Shown: positions 42,627-51,446 of the stretch, piece after piece
Layout of the letters: the number at the start of each line of letters is the position of its first letter
Numbering within the stretch: the first letter of the stretch is position 1
From: JAGOBP01 sp964550855
GTDB lineage: Bacteria > Chloroflexota > Anaerolineae > Fen-1058
Assembly (NCBI GenBank): GCA_964550855.1
Contig: CAZKBQ010000014.1
Span: 1-64,000, forward strand
Length of the DNA: 64,000 nucleotides
Direction of reading: 5' to 3'
Made by a program: the position numbers and the translations under genes
The notes under the pieces: generated by a model
Seen by the model: the letters and a program-made list of their open reading frames with translations, nothing else
What the model was told of the DNA's origin: nothing
The model's database searches: none

Positions 42627-43127
42627 CTACCACGTCACACCCGGCGGCGTCACGCGTCGATGCAGCGCCAGCATCAGCCGCGCCATAAACGGCGCGATCA
42701 GCATGTTGATCAACGCCGACGGCAGCGCCACACGAAACAACGCATCGATCAGATCAAGCGGCCAGCCGAAGAACCGGATCGTCACCAGATAAACAGCGTG
42801 ATACGCCAGCGTGCCGATCAGCGCCGTGACCAGCGGCAGCGCCAGCCGATCGCGATACAGGCCGCCGCCCACACGATCGGCGACAAAGGCCACCGCCAGA
42901 TAGCCCAGGATCGACGCACCGAAGGGCCCGCCGCTGATCAAATCCTGAATCAGCCCGCCGACGAACGCCCACACATAACCCTCACCGCGCGCGTGAACCA
43001 ACTCCCACGACAAGATCGCCACCAGCAGCACATCGGGATAGCCGGACGCAAAGCGAATCTGCGGCGCGGCCGTGCCCTGGAAGATCGCCAGCAGCATCAA
43101 AAACGGAATGGTGAAATACAGGCTCAT
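42627..43127 (-). CDS. mreD: rod shape-determining protein MreD
   Basis: 166 residues, five predicted TM helices, typical length. PQIRFASGYPDVLLVAILSWELVHARGEGYVWAFVGGLIQDLISGGPFGASILGYLAVAFVA follows the MreD pattern (P-D-hydrophobic, G-x-x-x-G-L-x-x-D-x-x-x-G-P-x-G). It anchors the elongasome in the membrane. It lies 34 bp after mreC. Confidence 0.9.
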   Translation of the reverse strand: MSLYFTIPFLMLLAIFQGTAAPQIRFASGYPDVLLVAILSWELVHARGEGYVWAFVGGLIQDLISGGPFGASILGYLAVAFVADRVGGGLYRDRLALPLVTALIGTLAYHAVYLVTIRFFGWPLDLIDALFRVALPSALINMLIAPFMARLMLALHRRVTPPGVTW

Positions 43128-43161
43128 AATTCAAACACAACACAGCGCGGCGCGCGGCGTG

Positions 43162-44031
43162 TCACGGCGACGGCGTTGCGGTCGGCTCAGGCGTGGGCGT
43201 CGGCGTCACGTCGATCTCCACCGGCTCAAAGTTGGTGATCACCAGCAGCACGGCCAGGCGCTCGTAATCGGCGGCCGGGCGCAGCCGCGCCGTCTGAAAC
43301 AGATCGACATCGCGCTTCTCCACCGAATCCACCTGCCCCACCACCAGCCCGCGCGGCAGGTTGCCGCCCAGCCCGCTGGTCATCGCGATATCGTTGACCT
43401 CCAGATTGGCATCCAGCGGAATATACTCCATCAGCAGCGAGCCGTCTTGCTGCCCGGCCACCAGGCCCGTCACCCCCGAAGTCTGCAGGCGCACGTTCAC
43501 CGCGCTGGATGGATCGTTGAGCAGCTGCACTTTGGCGGAACGCAAACTGACCTGATCGACGCGGCCCACCAGCACTGCGCCGGCTGTCACCACGGGCATG
43601 CCCGGGCGCAAGCCCTGCAATGAACCGGCGTTCAGGGTGATGAACTTCAAGTACGGGCTGGGGTCGCGACCGATGACGGCCGCGGTTTGATATTGGTACT
43701 GAGGGTTTTCCTGCGTAAAGTTCAGCAGCTGTCGCAGAATCTGATTCTCGTTCTGCAGCCCGCGCAGGCTGGCGATCTCGGTCAGCAGGTCCTGATTCTG
43801 GCGTTCCAGTTCGGCGTTGCGATCGCGCAGATCACGCAGATCGCGCACCGCGCCAAACAGATCGCCGATGCCGTTGAACAAGCCGGACACCGCCCGTTCG
43901 ATCGGCCCCAGCACCGACTGAAAGACGTTTTCCACCGGCTGCAGCTGGCCGCCTTCGTGCAGCACCAGCATGATGATCGCGCCCAGCGCAAATACCAACA
44001 GCAACCAGGTACGAGCACGACTGCGGATCAT
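43162..44031 (-). CDS. mreC: rod shape-determining protein MreC
   Basis: 289 residues. One N-terminal TM helix (ARTWLLLVFALGAIIMLVLHEGG), a coiled coil with heptad leucines (VRDLRDLRDRNAELERQNQDLLTEIASLRGLQNENQILRQLLNF), then two beta-barrel subdomains (AAVIGRDPSPYLKFITLNAGSLQGLRPGMPVVTAGAVLVGRVDQV ... GLGGNLPRGLVVGQVDSVEKRDVDLFQTA). A proline/threonine tail ends the protein (TPTPTPEPTATPSP). Extracytoplasmic scaffold linking MreB to PBP2. Confidence 0.93.
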   Translation of the reverse strand: MIRSRARTWLLLVFALGAIIMLVLHEGGQLQPVENVFQSVLGPIERAVSGLFNGIGDLFGAVRDLRDLRDRNAELERQNQDLLTEIASLRGLQNENQILRQLLNFTQENPQYQYQTAAVIGRDPSPYLKFITLNAGSLQGLRPGMPVVTAGAVLVGRVDQVSLRSAKVQLLNDPSSAVNVRLQTSGVTGLVAGQQDGSLLMEYIPLDANLEVNDIAMTSGLGGNLPRGLVVGQVDSVEKRDVDLFQTARLRPAADYERLAVLLVITNFEPVEIDVTPTPTPEPTATPSP

Positions 44032-44045
44032 GGCGGGGTCAAGTT

Positions 44046-44079
44046 AGAAACCCGGCTTCAGTGACGAAACCGGGTTTCT
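44046..44079 (-). terminator. hairpin between mreB and mreC
   Basis: 10-bp perfect stem (AGAAACCCGG / CCGGGTTTCT), loop of 14 nt with further partial pairing. On the minus strand it is followed by a mixed TTTCTAACTT rather than a clean T-run, so partial termination or mRNA processing fits better than full termination. The sequence also resembles a dispersed AGAAACCCGGTTTCT-type repeat. Confidence 0.45.
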
Positions 44080-44092
44080 GGCGCATCGCTTG

Positions 44093-45178
44093 CTACACAC
44101 CGGCCGGGCTGCTCACCCGCCGGCGGCTGCGATCGATACTGGTCAGGATCGACCGCAGGGTATCGAGGTTCTCCAGCAGCTGCCCCGCGCCCACTGCCAC
44201 GGCCGTCAAAGGATCGGGCGCCACCCACACGCGCACTTTGACTTCTTCGCTCAGCCGCTGCGCCAGACCCTGCAGCAGCGCGCCGCCGCCGGCCAGCGCA
44301 ATGCCCTGCTCCATCAAGTCGGCCACCACTTCGGGCGGCGTCTCATCCAGGGCGGCCTTCACCAGATCGACGATCAGGCTGACCGACGACGCCATCGACT
44401 CGCGCACTTCGATGCTGGATACGTCCACCGATTCCGGCAGGCCGGTGATGACGCTGCGGCCGCGAATGGTCATGATCTTTTCTTCGGGCAGCGGATATGC
44501 CGAGCCGATGGCGATCTTGATGCGCTCGGCCATGCGCTCGCCGATGAGCAGATTGTACTTCTGGCGCACATACTGCATGATGTCTTCATCGAGCTCGTCG
44601 CCCGCAATGCGGATGGACTTGCTCAAAACGATACCGCCCAGCGAGAACACCGCCACTTCGGTGGTGCCGCCGCCGATGTCGATGACCATGCTGCCGCGCG
44701 CGTCCATGATGGGCAGGCCCGCGCCGATGGCGGCCGCCACCGGCTCTTCAATCGGGTAGGCCTCGCGCGCGCCCGCCGACATACAGGCGTCGTACACGGC
44801 GCGGCGCTCCACCTCGGTCACACCGCTGGGAATGCCCACCACCACGCGCGGCCGCGGCTCCAGCAGCGGGAACATCTGGCTGTGCGCTTTCTTAATGAAG
44901 TAGTCCAGCATCGCTTCCGTGATCTCAAAATCCGAGATCACGCCGTCGCGCAGCGGGCGGATGGCGACGATGTTGCCGGGCGTGCGGCCCACCATCTCGC
45001 GCGCCTCCGCGCCAATGGCCAGCGGGCGCTTGGTGCGCTTGTCGATGGCCACCCACGACGGTTCGTTGAGCACGATGCCCTTGCCCCGCACGTTGACCAG
45101 AGTGTTGGCCGTGCCCAGATCGATGCCCAGATCAAGCGAAAACAGGCCAAATAGAGCGTTAAACGGATTGAATGCCAT
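44093..45178 (-). CDS. mreB: rod shape-determining protein MreB (actin-like)
   Basis: 361 residues, ~15 longer than E. coli MreB. Begins with a membrane-binding amphipathic stretch (MAFNPFNALFGLF), then phosphate-1 loop DLGIDLGTANTLVNVRGKG, connect region GREIVAIRPLRDGVISDFE-like (PGNIVAIRPLRDGVISDFEI), phosphate-2 MVIDIGGGTTEVAVFSLGG, and adenosine motif AGGGALLQGLAQRL. ATP-dependent cytoskeletal protein that organises lateral wall synthesis. First gene of the operon with a TATAAT 20 nt upstream, divergent from the alpha/beta hydrolase gene. Confidence 0.96.
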   Translation of the reverse strand: MAFNPFNALFGLFSLDLGIDLGTANTLVNVRGKGIVLNEPSWVAIDKRTKRPLAIGAEAREMVGRTPGNIVAIRPLRDGVISDFEITEAMLDYFIKKAHSQMFPLLEPRPRVVVGIPSGVTEVERRAVYDACMSAGAREAYPIEEPVAAAIGAGLPIMDARGSMVIDIGGGTTEVAVFSLGGIVLSKSIRIAGDELDEDIMQYVRQKYNLLIGERMAERIKIAIGSAYPLPEEKIMTIRGRSVITGLPESVDVSSIEVRESMASSVSLIVDLVKAALDETPPEVVADLMEQGIALAGGGALLQGLAQRLSEEVKVRVWVAPDPLTAVAVGAGQLLENLDTLRSILTSIDRSRRRVSSPAGV

Positions 45179-45198
45179 GGTTGCCTCAGGTTCGCTGG

Positions 45199-45204
45199 AT
45201 TATA
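45199..45204 (-). promoter_or_regulatory. -10 element for the mre operon
   Basis: TATAAT on the minus strand, 20 nt before the mreB ATG. Confidence 0.5.
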
Positions 45205-45255
45205 CCATACCGATCGGCCAACCGCGCCCGACGGTACTCGCCGCCGGGCGGGTGG

Positions 45256-45261
45256 TATAAT
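45256..45261 (+). promoter_or_regulatory. -10 element for the alpha/beta hydrolase
   Basis: TATAAT, 35 nt before the ATG at 45297, divergent from the mreB -10. Confidence 0.5.
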
Positions 45262-45296
45262 CGGGCGCGGATTAATCCCGGAAACAGGATGCCCTT

Positions 45297-46085
45297 ATGC
45301 GCTACGTTCGGCAAAATGTGTCCATCGAATATGACGACATCGGCAACGGCGTGCCGCTGCTGCTGATCCACGCTTTCCCGCTCGATCGCGCCATGTGGCG
45401 CGCGCAGATCGCCGGCCTGCAGCAGCACTACCGGCTGATTGCCCCGGACCTGCGCGGCTTCGGTCAGTCCAGCGACACGGACGGCAGCGCCGTGTCCATG
45501 GAACAGTACGCCGAAGACCTGCGCGCTCTGCTCGACTCGTTGAACGTCAAACAGGCGGTCCTATGCGGCCTGTCGATGGGCGGCTACATCGCGCTGGCCT
45601 TCGTGGCGCAATATCCGGCCCGCGTCAAGGGTTTGATTCTGGCCAATACGCGCGCCCTGGCCGACAGCGAAGAGGCTCGCCAGGGACGGCTGACCAACGC
45701 CGACCGCGTCCGCAAGGAAGGCCTGCCATTCCTCGTCGATAGCATGGCGCCCAAGCTGCTGGGCCCGAACGCACGGCCCGAGATCGCGCTGAGCGTGCGA
45801 TCGATGATGATGCGGCAGCGATCGGCCGGTGTCGCCTCGGCGCTGCTGGGCATGGCCGCCCGCCCCGATCGGACCGCCCTGCTCCCATACGTCAAAGCCC
45901 CCATCCTGATCGTCACCGGTTCGGCCGATGCGTTGATCTCACCGGCCGACAGCGAGGCGCTGCATCGCGTCAACCCGGCCAGCCAGCTGGTTGTCATTCC
46001 CGATGCCGGCCATCTGTCCAACCTGGACAAAGCCGATGCTTTTAACGAAGCGCTGCGCGCCTTCTATCTCCGGGTAGCCGCGTAA
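45297..46085 (+). CDS. alpha/beta hydrolase (3-oxoadipate-enol-lactonase-like)
   Basis: 262 residues. HAFPLDRAMW provides the oxyanion region, S93 lies in the nucleophile elbow CGLSMGG, D211 in IVTGSADALISP and H239 in PDAGHLSN. The overall shape resembles PcaD/3-oxoadipate enol-lactonase and generic esterases, but no beta-ketoadipate gene is near, so a specific substrate is not assigned. No signal peptide: cytoplasmic. It is monocistronic by context. Confidence 0.88.
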   Translation: MRYVRQNVSIEYDDIGNGVPLLLIHAFPLDRAMWRAQIAGLQQHYRLIAPDLRGFGQSSDTDGSAVSMEQYAEDLRALLDSLNVKQAVLCGLSMGGYIALAFVAQYPARVKGLILANTRALADSEEARQGRLTNADRVRKEGLPFLVDSMAPKLLGPNARPEIALSVRSMMMRQRSAGVASALLGMAARPDRTALLPYVKAPILIVTGSADALISPADSEALHRVNPASQLVVIPDAGHLSNLDKADAFNEALRAFYLRVAA

Positions 46086-46209
46086 ACCGATCGGGACCAG
46101 GCACCACCCCTTTGGTGCGAGTCAGCCCACTCGATCTTTGCTTCGGTGAAAATTCGGGAAAAAGACGGGCGCGGCCATGTTCACCATATGCACACCGTTT
46201 GAACTGTGC

Positions 46210-46215
46210 TACAAT
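46210..46215 (+). promoter_or_regulatory. -10 element for the ABC transporter operon
   Basis: TACAAT, 53 nt before the ATG at 46269. No clear -35. Confidence 0.35.
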
Positions 46216-46268
46216 GTGAACACTTGGCAGGCGCGGAGGAGCGCCCAATTCTCTCAGGAGGAGAAACG

Positions 46269-47171
46269 ATGTCCGCTGCATCCAAACGTTTGGCGCGGGT
46301 CTTGAGTTTGTTGATGCTGGTGAGTGTGGCGGCGGCGGCCTGCGCGCCGACCGCGGCCAATGATCTGCTGGGCGAGATCAAACAGCGCGGCACGCTGCGC
46401 ATCTCGACCGATCTGAACTATGCGCCGCAATCGTCGGCGGTGCAGGGCGCCGAGCGCGCGGCCAACACCAAATGCGCCGAAGACGAATTGACGGCCAATC
46501 AGGTGGAAGGCTTCGACATCGACACGGCGGTTGAGATTGCGAAGCGGCTGGGCGTGGAGCCGTGTTTTGTCACGCCTGCCTGGGACCTGATCACGGCGGG
46601 CAGCTGGGGTGGTCGCTGGGACGTGAGCGTCGGCTCGATGACGATCACCAAGGATCGCCAGAAGGCATTGTGGTTCTCGCCCGGCTACTACTTCACGCCG
46701 GCGCAACTGGCCGCGCGGATCGGTTCGTCCATCAAGACACCGGCCGACATCGCCGGCAAGCCGGTGTGTGTGGGCACGGCCACCACGTATGAGACTTATC
46801 TGTCCGGCGGCGATGTCGGCATCCCCGACAGCGACATCAAAGTGAAGGCGCCGGCGGGCGTGCAAGTGGTGGCGCTCTCCACCGACGCCGAGTGCGCCCA
46901 GGCCATCAAAGCCGGCCGCACCGATTTTGACGCCTTCCTCACCTCGGGCACGGTGGTCGATGCCGCCATCGCCGAGGGCATCCCGGTGGAGAAGGTGGAT
47001 GGGCCGCTGTACATCGAGAACCTCGCGGTCGCCCTTGACAAGAGCTCGGCCAAGGATCCCAAGAGCCTGCTCGACGCGATCACCAAGATCATCAATGACA
47101 TGCACAGCGACGGCACACTGTCCAAGTCGTCGCTGAAGTGGTTCAACGCTGATCTGACCGTCGTCAAGTAA
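46269..47171 (+). CDS. polar amino acid ABC transporter substrate-binding lipoprotein
   Basis: 300 residues; ATG at 46269 with an AGGAGG site. Lipoprotein signal with lipobox VAAAAC (C25). PBP type II, SBP_bac_3-like: LGEIKQRGTLRISTDLNYAPQS, VEGFDIDTAVEIAKRLGVEPCFVTPAWDLI, DVSVGSMTITKDRQKALWFSPGYYFTPAQL, AGKPVCVGTATTYETYLSG, CAQAIKAGRTDFDAFLTSG. This is the family that binds polar or charged amino acids. A 20-residue insert after LNYAPQS with a cysteine (NTKCAED) could shape ligand choice. First gene of a three-gene transporter operon. Confidence 0.92.
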   Translation: MSAASKRLARVLSLLMLVSVAAAACAPTAANDLLGEIKQRGTLRISTDLNYAPQSSAVQGAERAANTKCAEDELTANQVEGFDIDTAVEIAKRLGVEPCFVTPAWDLITAGSWGGRWDVSVGSMTITKDRQKALWFSPGYYFTPAQLAARIGSSIKTPADIAGKPVCVGTATTYETYLSGGDVGIPDSDIKVKAPAGVQVVALSTDAECAQAIKAGRTDFDAFLTSGTVVDAAIAEGIPVEKVDGPLYIENLAVALDKSSAKDPKSLLDAITKIINDMHSDGTLSKSSLKWFNADLTVVK

Positions 47172-47265
47172 CGCACCCGATTCGCACACGGCCGGGGCGT
47201 GATACGTGAGGCGTGCCTGCCCGCCGCTTCACGTATCACGCTGCACGGCTCTACGGAGGCGGCCT

Positions 47266-48096
47266 ATGGCTGTCGGCAGCTTGTCGCAAGCCGAGCTCAT
47301 CGTCAGACAGCAACAACGCGCGCAGCGCAACTTCACGGCCCAGACCATCGTGTGGTGGTTCATCATCCTGGGCGTGCTGGGCTTTGTGTTCAGCGGGGTC
47401 GGCATCACGATCGGGCCGCTGAGCATCCAGACGATTAAGCTGGATTGGGACTTCATTGGGCGCGCCGCGCCCGTCATCAGCCAGGGCGCGGTGCTGACCG
47501 TGGTCATCTCGGTCGTCTCGATTCTGGTGGCCAGTCTGCTGGCGTTGATCACGGCGCTGGCGCGACTGTCGCGCATCGCGCCGCTGTACGCGCTGTCCAC
47601 CTTTTACGTGTCGCTGATCCGCGGCACGCCGCTGCTGCTGCAAATCTTCTTCTTCTTTCTGGCGCTGCCGCAGCTGGGCATCGTGCTGTCGGGCGCAGTG
47701 TCAGGCGTGCTGGCGCTGTCGTTGAATTACGGCGCGTACATGAGCGAGACGTTCCGCGCCGGTATCCTGGGCGTGGGCAAAGGCCAGCGCGAAGCGGCGC
47801 TGGCGCTGGGCATGACGCAAAGCCAGATGATGCGCCGCATCGTGCTGCCGCAGGCGCTGCGCATCGTCATCCCGCCCATCGGCAACGACTTCATCGCCAT
47901 GCTCAAGGACTCGTCGCTGGTGGCGACGACCGGCTTCGTGCGCGAGCTGATGTGGTATGGCCAGAATCAGGGCCGCCGCGAGTTCCGCAGCCTGGAGGCG
48001 CTGCTGGTGGTGGCGCTGTGGTACTGGGGCATGACCATCCTGTTTTCTTATTTGCAATCGCGGGTGGAAAAACGTCTGTCCCGCGGAGATCGCTGA
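47266..48096 (+). CDS. polar amino acid ABC transporter permease
   Basis: 276 residues from the ATG at 47266, preceded by ACGGAGG; a longer frame from 47206 is ignored. HisM/GlnP family: VISQGAVLTVVISVVSILVASLLAL, YVSLIRGTPLLLQIFFFFLALPQLGIVLSGAVSGVLALSLNYGAYMSETFRAGI and the EAA loop GQREAALALGMTQSQMMRRIVLPQALRIVIPPIGNDFIAMLKDSSL. It has a longer N-terminal cytoplasmic part (residues 1-28) than most. Works as a dimer with the ATPase downstream. Confidence 0.92.
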   Translation: MAVGSLSQAELIVRQQQRAQRNFTAQTIVWWFIILGVLGFVFSGVGITIGPLSIQTIKLDWDFIGRAAPVISQGAVLTVVISVVSILVASLLALITALARLSRIAPLYALSTFYVSLIRGTPLLLQIFFFFLALPQLGIVLSGAVSGVLALSLNYGAYMSETFRAGILGVGKGQREAALALGMTQSQMMRRIVLPQALRIVIPPIGNDFIAMLKDSSLVATTGFVRELMWYGQNQGRREFRSLEALLVVALWYWGMTILFSYLQSRVEKRLSRGDR

Positions 48097-48097
48097 T

Positions 48098-48859
48098 ATG
48101 CCCATCATCCGCGTTGCGCATTTGGAGAAGCACTTTGGCGCGCTGCACGTGCTCAGGGATGTGTCGCTGACGGTGGACGAGCGCGAAGTGGTGTGCGTGA
48201 TCGGCCGCTCGGGTTCCGGCAAGTCCACGCTGCTGCGCTGCATCAACTTCCTGGAGCAGCCCACCCAGGGCACAGTGGAAGTGGATGGGCTGGTGGTCGA
48301 TGTGGAGCAGCACCGGCTGAGCGCCGAACAGCGGCAAAAAATTCACGACATCCGCTTGCGCACCGGCATGGTCTTTCAGGAGTTCAATCTGTTTCCGCAC
48401 TTGAGCGTGATCGACAATTTGATCGAAGCGCCGATCACGGTGAAGGGCCAGCCCCGAGATCAGGCCGTCGCCATCGCCGAGAAATACCTGGACAAAGTGG
48501 GGCTGATGAACAAGCGCAATGAATACCCGGCGCGGCTGTCCGGCGGGCAAAAGCAGCGCGTGGCCATTGCGCGCGCCCTGACCATGGAGCCCAAGGTGAT
48601 GCTGTTTGACGAGCCGACCTCCGCGCTGGATCCGGAATTGATCGGCGAGGTGCTGGAGGTGATGAAGCAGCTGGCCCGCGAGGGCACCACCATGTTGGTG
48701 GTCACTCACGAGATGGGCTTTGCGCGCGACGTGGCCGATCGCGTGATCTACATGGACGAGGGCTGCGTCATCGAAAACTGTGCGCCCGAGCAGATGTTCA
48801 GCGCGCCGGCCGATCCCCGCACGCGGCAGTTTTTGGATCGGCTGCTGCGTAATGCGTGA
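48098..48859 (+). CDS. polar amino acid ABC transporter ATP-binding protein
   Basis: 253 residues, GlnQ/HisP family. Walker A GRSGSGKST (36-44), Q-loop VFQEFNLFPHLSV, signature LSGGQKQR, Walker B VMLFDEPTSALDPE, H-loop VVTHEMGFARDVADRVIYMDEG. It starts 1 nt after the permease stop. The last residues RNA and stop (CGTAATGCGTGA) are already part of a heptad repeat, so the C-terminus has been set by that repeat. Confidence 0.94.
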   Translation: MPIIRVAHLEKHFGALHVLRDVSLTVDEREVVCVIGRSGSGKSTLLRCINFLEQPTQGTVEVDGLVVDVEQHRLSAEQRQKIHDIRLRTGMVFQEFNLFPHLSVIDNLIEAPITVKGQPRDQAVAIAEKYLDKVGLMNKRNEYPARLSGGQKQRVAIARALTMEPKVMLFDEPTSALDPELIGEVLEVMKQLAREGTTMLVVTHEMGFARDVADRVIYMDEGCVIENCAPEQMFSAPADPRTRQFLDRLLRNA

Positions 48860-48968
48860 AATGTGGACCATAGTGCGTAAAACGTAATGCGTAAAACGTA
48901 AAACGTGATTCACACGAACTCACAGGGCGTTCTTTACGCATTACGCATTACTCATTACTCGTCACTCA
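48847..48968. repeat. 7-bp-period repeat, two inverted arms
   Basis: Left arm 48847-48907 (GCGTAAA/ACGTAAT type) covers the stop of the ATPase gene; right arm 48932-48968 (TTTACGC, ATTACGC, ATTACTC type) ends 1 nt before the IclR ATG. GTAATGCGTAAA (48885 area) and TTTACGCATTAC (48933 area) are perfect reverse complements. Confidence 0.85.
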
Positions 48969-48969
48969 C

Positions 48970-49785
48970 ATGGCCACCCGCAAAAAGTCTCCCCGCCGCC
49001 AGCCCTATCACGGCACGCAAGCCGTCTCGCGCGCTGTCAGCATTTTGAAGGCGTTTGAGAGCGCCAATCGCGGTCTGACCGCCGTGCAGCTGGCCGAACA
49101 GTTGAATCTCAATCGCAGCACGGTGCATCGCCTGCTTAGCGTGCTGGAAGCCGAGGGGCTGGTGGCGCGTGAAAGCGCCATCGGCGAGCCGCGCAACAGC
49201 GCCTATCGGTTGGGGCCGACGCTGGTGTCGTTGGGCGGGTTGGCGCTGCGGCAGATCAACTTGCGCGCCATCGCCCTGCCCCATCTACGGCAGCTGGCCC
49301 ACAAGAGCGGCGAGACGGTCGATCTGGAAATCCTCGTCGGCAATGAGGTGCTGATCATCGAGGAAGCGCCGGCCGAGCACATGCTGCGCGTGGGCGTGGG
49401 CGACAACGTCGGCGCACGGTATCCAGCGTACGCCACCTCGACCGGCAAACTGCTGCTGGCCGATCTGAGCGATGACGAGCTGGCCGATGTACTGCCCAAG
49501 AAGCTGGTCGCGCTGACGCCGTACACCCTCACCGACAAGTCGGCGCTGCGCGACGAACTGGCGCATGTGCGGCAGCAGGGTTGGGCGCAGTCGTGGGAAG
49601 AGCTGGAAGTGGGCCTGGCCGCCGTAGGGGCGCCGATTCGCGGTCGGGATGGAAATGTAATCGCGGCGATCAGCGTGTCAGGCCCCACCGCCCGCATCGA
49701 TCGCTCGCACATCAACTCACTGGCGACGCTCGTCATGGAGACCTGCCGCCGCATCTCGCGCGATCTGGGTTTTACGCGGCGGTGA
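48970..49785 (+). CDS. IclR-family transcriptional regulator
   Basis: 271 residues. N-terminal winged helix-turn-helix (VSRAVSILKAFESANRGLTAVQLAEQLNLNRSTVHRLLSVLEAEGLVARE, residues ~20-70) and the IclR effector domain (LRQLAHKSGETVDLEILVGNEVLIIEEAPAEHMLR, YPAYATSTGKLLLADLSDDEL, RGRDGNVIAAISVSGPTARI). Basic N-terminal tail (ATRKKSPRRQPYHGT). It follows the amino acid transporter operon and may control it. The region before its ATG is entirely heptad repeat, so no Shine-Dalgarno sequence is visible. Confidence 0.92.
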   Translation: MATRKKSPRRQPYHGTQAVSRAVSILKAFESANRGLTAVQLAEQLNLNRSTVHRLLSVLEAEGLVARESAIGEPRNSAYRLGPTLVSLGGLALRQINLRAIALPHLRQLAHKSGETVDLEILVGNEVLIIEEAPAEHMLRVGVGDNVGARYPAYATSTGKLLLADLSDDELADVLPKKLVALTPYTLTDKSALRDELAHVRQQGWAQSWEELEVGLAAVGAPIRGRDGNVIAAISVSGPTARIDRSHINSLATLVMETCRRISRDLGFTRR

Positions 49786-49891
49786 CTTGGTTGCCGCGCG
49801 CGGCCACGCTGTAATGGCTTAAAACACTCTCCGAAGCATCATCCCGACCCGCGCAGCGGCGAAACATCCAAGCGCATCGAAACCTCTCCCG

Positions 49892-49945
49892 CTTCACGTT
49901 TCACGTTTCACGTTTTACGCATTACGTTTTACGCATTACGTTTCC
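49892..49945. repeat. 7-bp-period repeat
   Basis: One arm: TTCACGT, TTTACGC, ATTACGT heptads in the gap after the IclR gene. 107 bp from the nearest stop codon. Confidence 0.85.
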
Positions 49946-50013
49946 CATTTCATTCCTCATCACCCCTTGCCACATTCCCTCGCATCGAGTACACTCCGGC
50001 GCAGAGCTCACCC

Positions 50014-51339
50014 ATGTCCGACTACGTGCGCGACCTGCTGGTGCGCGGCATCGCCGCCGCCCGAACCAACGATCCCAAAGACCGCGACGAAGCCCGCGCC
50101 TATCTGAATCGCGTGGTGCGCGCCGCCGATGCCGACGGCGATCAAAAAGCCCAGGCGTGGCTGTGGCTCAGCCAGGTCGAAGACGATCCGGCCAAAAAGC
50201 GCGACTGCCTTGAAAACGTGCTGGCCATCAACCCGGCCGATCCGCTGGCGCGGCGCGGGCTGGCGATCCTCGATGGCCGGCTCAACGCCGACGACGTGAT
50301 CGATCCGTCGCGGTCCACTCCGGCTCCGATTGAACCGGCGGCGACCCAAGCGCGGCGTTACGTCTGCCCGCAATGCGGCGGCAAGCTGGCCTACGCCGCC
50401 GACAAACGCGCGCTGGTCTGCGACTACTGCGGCAACACCCTCACCGAATATCAGGCGCTGCAGCAGGGCGCATTGGTTCAAGAGCAAGACTTTGCAGCCA
50501 CCCTGCCCACCGCCAAAGCGCATCGTTGGGAACTGAGTGCAACGCGCACTTTTCAGTGCGAAAGCTGCGGCGCAACCTTCACGCTGCCGCCCGCGCAGCT
50601 CAGCGGCGACTGCCCCTTCTGCGGCTCGGCGCATGTGCTCGTCACGGCCGCGCGCGATCTCATCCAGCCCGACGGCGTGCTGCCGTTCCAGTTCGACGCC
50701 GAACAGGCTCGCCGCCACATCCGCGCGTGGCTCGATCGACAGAAGTTTCGTCCCGGCGATCTGGACGAGCGCGCCGCAGTGCCCGCGCCGCGCGGCGTCT
50801 ATCTGCCATGCTGGACGTTTGATCTGGGCGGGCAACTGACGTGGCACGCGCAGGTGTACGAAGAACGATTCGGACGCAAGGGGTACTATCCGCGCAGCGA
50901 TCTGTATTTGGTGTATCACAACGATCTCATCGTGCCCGCCACCCACGTCATTCCCAAAGCCCGATTCGACGCCATCCTCGACTACGATACGCGGGCGCTG
51001 ATCCCGTACTCGATCGATCTACTGGCCGATCGGGCCGCCGAGATCTATCGGGTGCCGCTGGCCGATGCTTCGCTTGTCGCGCGGCAGCGCGCTTTGCAGC
51101 TCGGCCGCCTTGACGTCCAGCGCCGGACGCTGGCCGGTGAACAGATCAAAGACTTTCAGATGAACAGCCCCGGGCTGATCGTCGAATCGTACAAGCTGGT
51201 GCTGCTGCCCGTGTGGATCGGCGTATATCGTTATCGCAGCACGGCGTATGCCGTCGTCGTCAACGGACAGACCGGGACGACCGCCGGCGACGTGCCGCGC
51301 AAAGGCTGGCAAAAGGCGCTGGCCGGCCTGCTCGATTGA
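50014..51339 (+). CDS. double zinc-ribbon protein of unknown function
   Basis: 441 residues. Residues ~5-90 look like two TPR-type helical pairs (DEARAYLNRVVRAADADGDQKAQAWLWLSQVEDDPAKKRDCLENVLAINP). Zinc ribbon 1: C118-PQ-C121 ... C136-DY-C139. Zinc ribbon 2: C182-ES-C185 ... C200-PF-C203. Residues ~210-440 are a mixed domain with YLPCWTFDLGGQLTWHAQVYEE and a C-terminal LLPVWIGVYRYRSTAYAVVVNGQTGTTAGDVPRKGWQK found in TFIIB-type zinc-ribbon proteins of unknown role. No TM segment or nucleotide-binding motif. TACACT at 49988 could be its -10. Confidence 0.75.
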   Translation: MSDYVRDLLVRGIAAARTNDPKDRDEARAYLNRVVRAADADGDQKAQAWLWLSQVEDDPAKKRDCLENVLAINPADPLARRGLAILDGRLNADDVIDPSRSTPAPIEPAATQARRYVCPQCGGKLAYAADKRALVCDYCGNTLTEYQALQQGALVQEQDFAATLPTAKAHRWELSATRTFQCESCGATFTLPPAQLSGDCPFCGSAHVLVTAARDLIQPDGVLPFQFDAEQARRHIRAWLDRQKFRPGDLDERAAVPAPRGVYLPCWTFDLGGQLTWHAQVYEERFGRKGYYPRSDLYLVYHNDLIVPATHVIPKARFDAILDYDTRALIPYSIDLLADRAAEIYRVPLADASLVARQRALQLGRLDVQRRTLAGEQIKDFQMNSPGLIVESYKLVLLPVWIGVYRYRSTAYAVVVNGQTGTTAGDVPRKGWQKALAGLLD

Positions 51340-51446
51340 ACCTCCCGGCCCGGCGGCGAGTATTCTCCAAGCGCGCGTTTAACCGATTGACGCCCGCCCC
51401 ATTCTCAGATACACTCATCTTCGTACACCCCACCCAAAGGAAAACC

